A stretch of DNA of 6,903 nucleotides. Origin: Acetomicrobium sp. UBA3949 (GTDB lineage: Bacteria; Synergistota; Synergistia; Synergistales; Acetomicrobiaceae). The notes below the pieces were generated by a model, which was given only the letters and a program-made list of their open reading frames with translations, had not been told where the DNA came from and made no database searches. The position numbers and the translations under genes were made by a program. Below are positions 6,074 to 6,903 of this stretch, piece after piece (position 1 is the first letter of the stretch; every line of letters starts with the position of its first letter). The stretch covers positions 1-6,903 of the forward strand of contig DGDP01000095.1 of the NCBI GenBank assembly GCA_002385485.1, given 5' to 3'.

Positions 6074-6737
6074 AATTGGTGCCGTAACTATAGGGCAATC
6101 GCCACGAAGCGATGTCATTGCTGATATAAGGCCTATCCTTGGATCAGAAGTTGATGTAGTAGAAGCAGGCGCCTTGGACGGGCTTACTAAAGAAGAAATA
6201 GCAAAACTTGTCCCAAAAGAGGGAGATTACGTTTTGGTGACCAGGCTGCGTGACGGGACATCCGTCAAGGTCGCAGAAAGATACATCACTCCTCTACTCC
6301 AGGACAAAATCAGCAACCTTTTTGAAAGCGGCATTCCCGTGGTTTTGCTTTTGTGCACGGGGGAATTTCCCGAATTTCCCGCAAAGGGGTTGCTCATAAG
6401 ACCACAAAGGATATTATTCGAGGTCACGAAGGCCATTGGTGCCGGGTTGAAATTAGGCGTCTTTACGCCTTCAGATGATCAAATAGAGCAATCGCGTAAA
6501 AGGTGGTCTACCATAACAAAAGAGCTACAAGTGGTGGCCGCTTCCCCATATATTAACTCGGATTCGTCTGTTTCTAATGGAGCTGAGCAATTGTCAAAGT
6601 GGGGTGCCCAGATTATCGTAATGGATTGTATAGGCTATACTTATCAGATGAAAAGGCGTGTAAAAGAAATTACTTCGTGCTCCGTAATTCTGGCAAGAAC
6701 TGTTGCAAGCCGCATAGCCAAGGAACTGCTGGAGTGA
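6066..6737 (+). CDS. AroM family protein (two-cysteine, racemase-like fold)
   Basis: A 223-residue protein matching the AroM family. The N-terminus KIGAVTIGQSPRSDV (3-17) is followed by VEAGALDGLTKEEI (32-45), DYVLVTRLRDGTSVKVAER (54-72), LLIRPQRIL (109-117), LGVFTPSDDQIEQSRKRW (130-147), IIVMDCIGYT (183-192) and a C-terminal VILARTVASRIAKELL. E. coli AroM, named for its place next to aroL, has no established function; the name does not imply a shikimate role. The fold belongs with Asp/Glu racemases. Here both equivalent cysteine positions are filled: Cys97 in VVLLLCTGEFPEF and Cys188 in IVMDCIGY. As I recall, the E. coli protein has serine at the first. This makes an active racemase or lyase plausible. 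It is the last intact gene, overlapping its predecessor by 8 bases. I use no symbol because it is not an orthologue by context. Confidence 0.85.
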   Translation: MYKIGAVTIGQSPRSDVIADIRPILGSEVDVVEAGALDGLTKEEIAKLVPKEGDYVLVTRLRDGTSVKVAERYITPLLQDKISNLFESGIPVVLLLCTGEFPEFPAKGLLIRPQRILFEVTKAIGAGLKLGVFTPSDDQIEQSRKRWSTITKELQVVAASPYINSDSSVSNGAEQLSKWGAQIIVMDCIGYTYQMKRRVKEITSCSVILARTVASRIAKELLE

Positions 6738-6747
6738 GGGAAAGACT

Positions 6748-6896
6748 GTGGAGTTACATGATCTAAAAGGTTTGATAGAGATTGCGAAAAATAGCTGTTT
6801 ACGATAAACATGGGTATCACAGAAGATATATTAGATGTATTCTTTAGCGGTTCAATAAATGCCGACTACGAACAGAACGGCAAAATATGGGTTTAA
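6748..6896 (+). pseudogene. Two short frame pieces, possible remnant of a small gene
   Basis: Ten bases after the AroM stop, a GTG (6748) preceded by a GAGGGA ribosome-like site at 6735-6740 opens a 19-codon frame (VELHDLKGLIEIAKNSCLR) that stops at 6805-6807. In another frame, ATG 6810 starts 28 codons (ITEDILDVFFSGSINADYEQ region, ending GKIWV) that stop at 6894-6896. Joined by a one-base shift near 6795-6804, they would give a protein-like sequence of about 48-50 residues: an amphipathic helix, then an acidic segment. I recognise neither piece. This could be a frameshifted small gene, the decayed start of a larger one, or noise. No terminator is visible before the window ends. Confidence 0.3.
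6796..6810. repeat. Inverted repeat TGTTTA-CGA-TAAACA at the frame break
   Basis: TGTTTA (6796-6801) and TAAACA (6805-6810) are perfect reverse complements with a 3-base loop. The right arm contains the stop of the first short frame and ends on the A of the next ATG. With no G/C-rich stem and no following T-run, it is not a convincing terminator. Confidence 0.3.
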
Positions 6897-6903
6897 TATA
6901 AGC

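Noticed and set aside
6066..6737. Shikimate-pathway role suggested by the AroM name
   Set aside because: The name reflects gene position near aroL in E. coli; no shikimate gene occurs here and the sequence fits a racemase-like fold.
1..6903. CRISPR array, tRNA, rRNA or insertion sequence
   Set aside because: No regularly spaced repeats, cloverleaf-like segment, rRNA motif, transposase-like protein or terminal inverted repeats were found on reading the window.

Overview
The window carries a compact, single-strand operon for taking up and processing a small organic compound. It comes from what looks like an anaerobic bacterium of moderate GC content. Ile ATA and Arg AGG/AGA codons are frequent, Shine-Dalgarno sites are strong, and the combination OPT transporter / Asp-Glu racemase / DUF917 / DUF1177 / AroM resembles the amino-acid-degrading Synergistota or related anaerobic Firmicutes. 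This placement is an inference from gene content and composition, not from a marker gene.

Layout, all on the + strand. Bases 2-475 are the C-terminal part of a hydantoin-racemase-like protein whose start lies before the window. Bases 476-913 are an AT-rich gap with no credible gene but several repeats: a 19-bp tandem repeat, a 9-bp inverted repeat and a 6-bp palindrome. This gap is the likely control region of the operon. The operon is then: OPT-family transporter (914-2551); Asp/Glu/hydantoin racemase superfamily protein (2542-3210); DUF917 protein, related to S-methyl-thiohydantoin desulfurase and hydantoinase-like proteins (3212-4291); DUF1177 protein (4305-5243); a 277-residue protein that I do not recognise (5240-6073); and an AroM-family protein (6066-6737). 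Genes overlap or lie at most 13 bases apart, which implies one transcript with translational coupling. Bases 6738-6903 hold two short reading-frame pieces in different frames, possibly the remnant of a small gene.

Working model (inference): the OPT protein imports a peptide-like or cyclic amino-acid-derived compound. The racemase superfamily members (two-cysteine type, including the AroM protein) adjust stereochemistry or act as lyases/isomerases. DUF917 and DUF1177 carry out hydrolytic or desulfurizing steps. The unknown protein is an extra, probably cytosolic, component. No gene here has an assigned substrate, and the complete set looks like an undescribed catabolic pathway. The best candidate for new biology is the block 4305-6737 (DUF1177, unknown protein, AroM), in which both junctions overlap.
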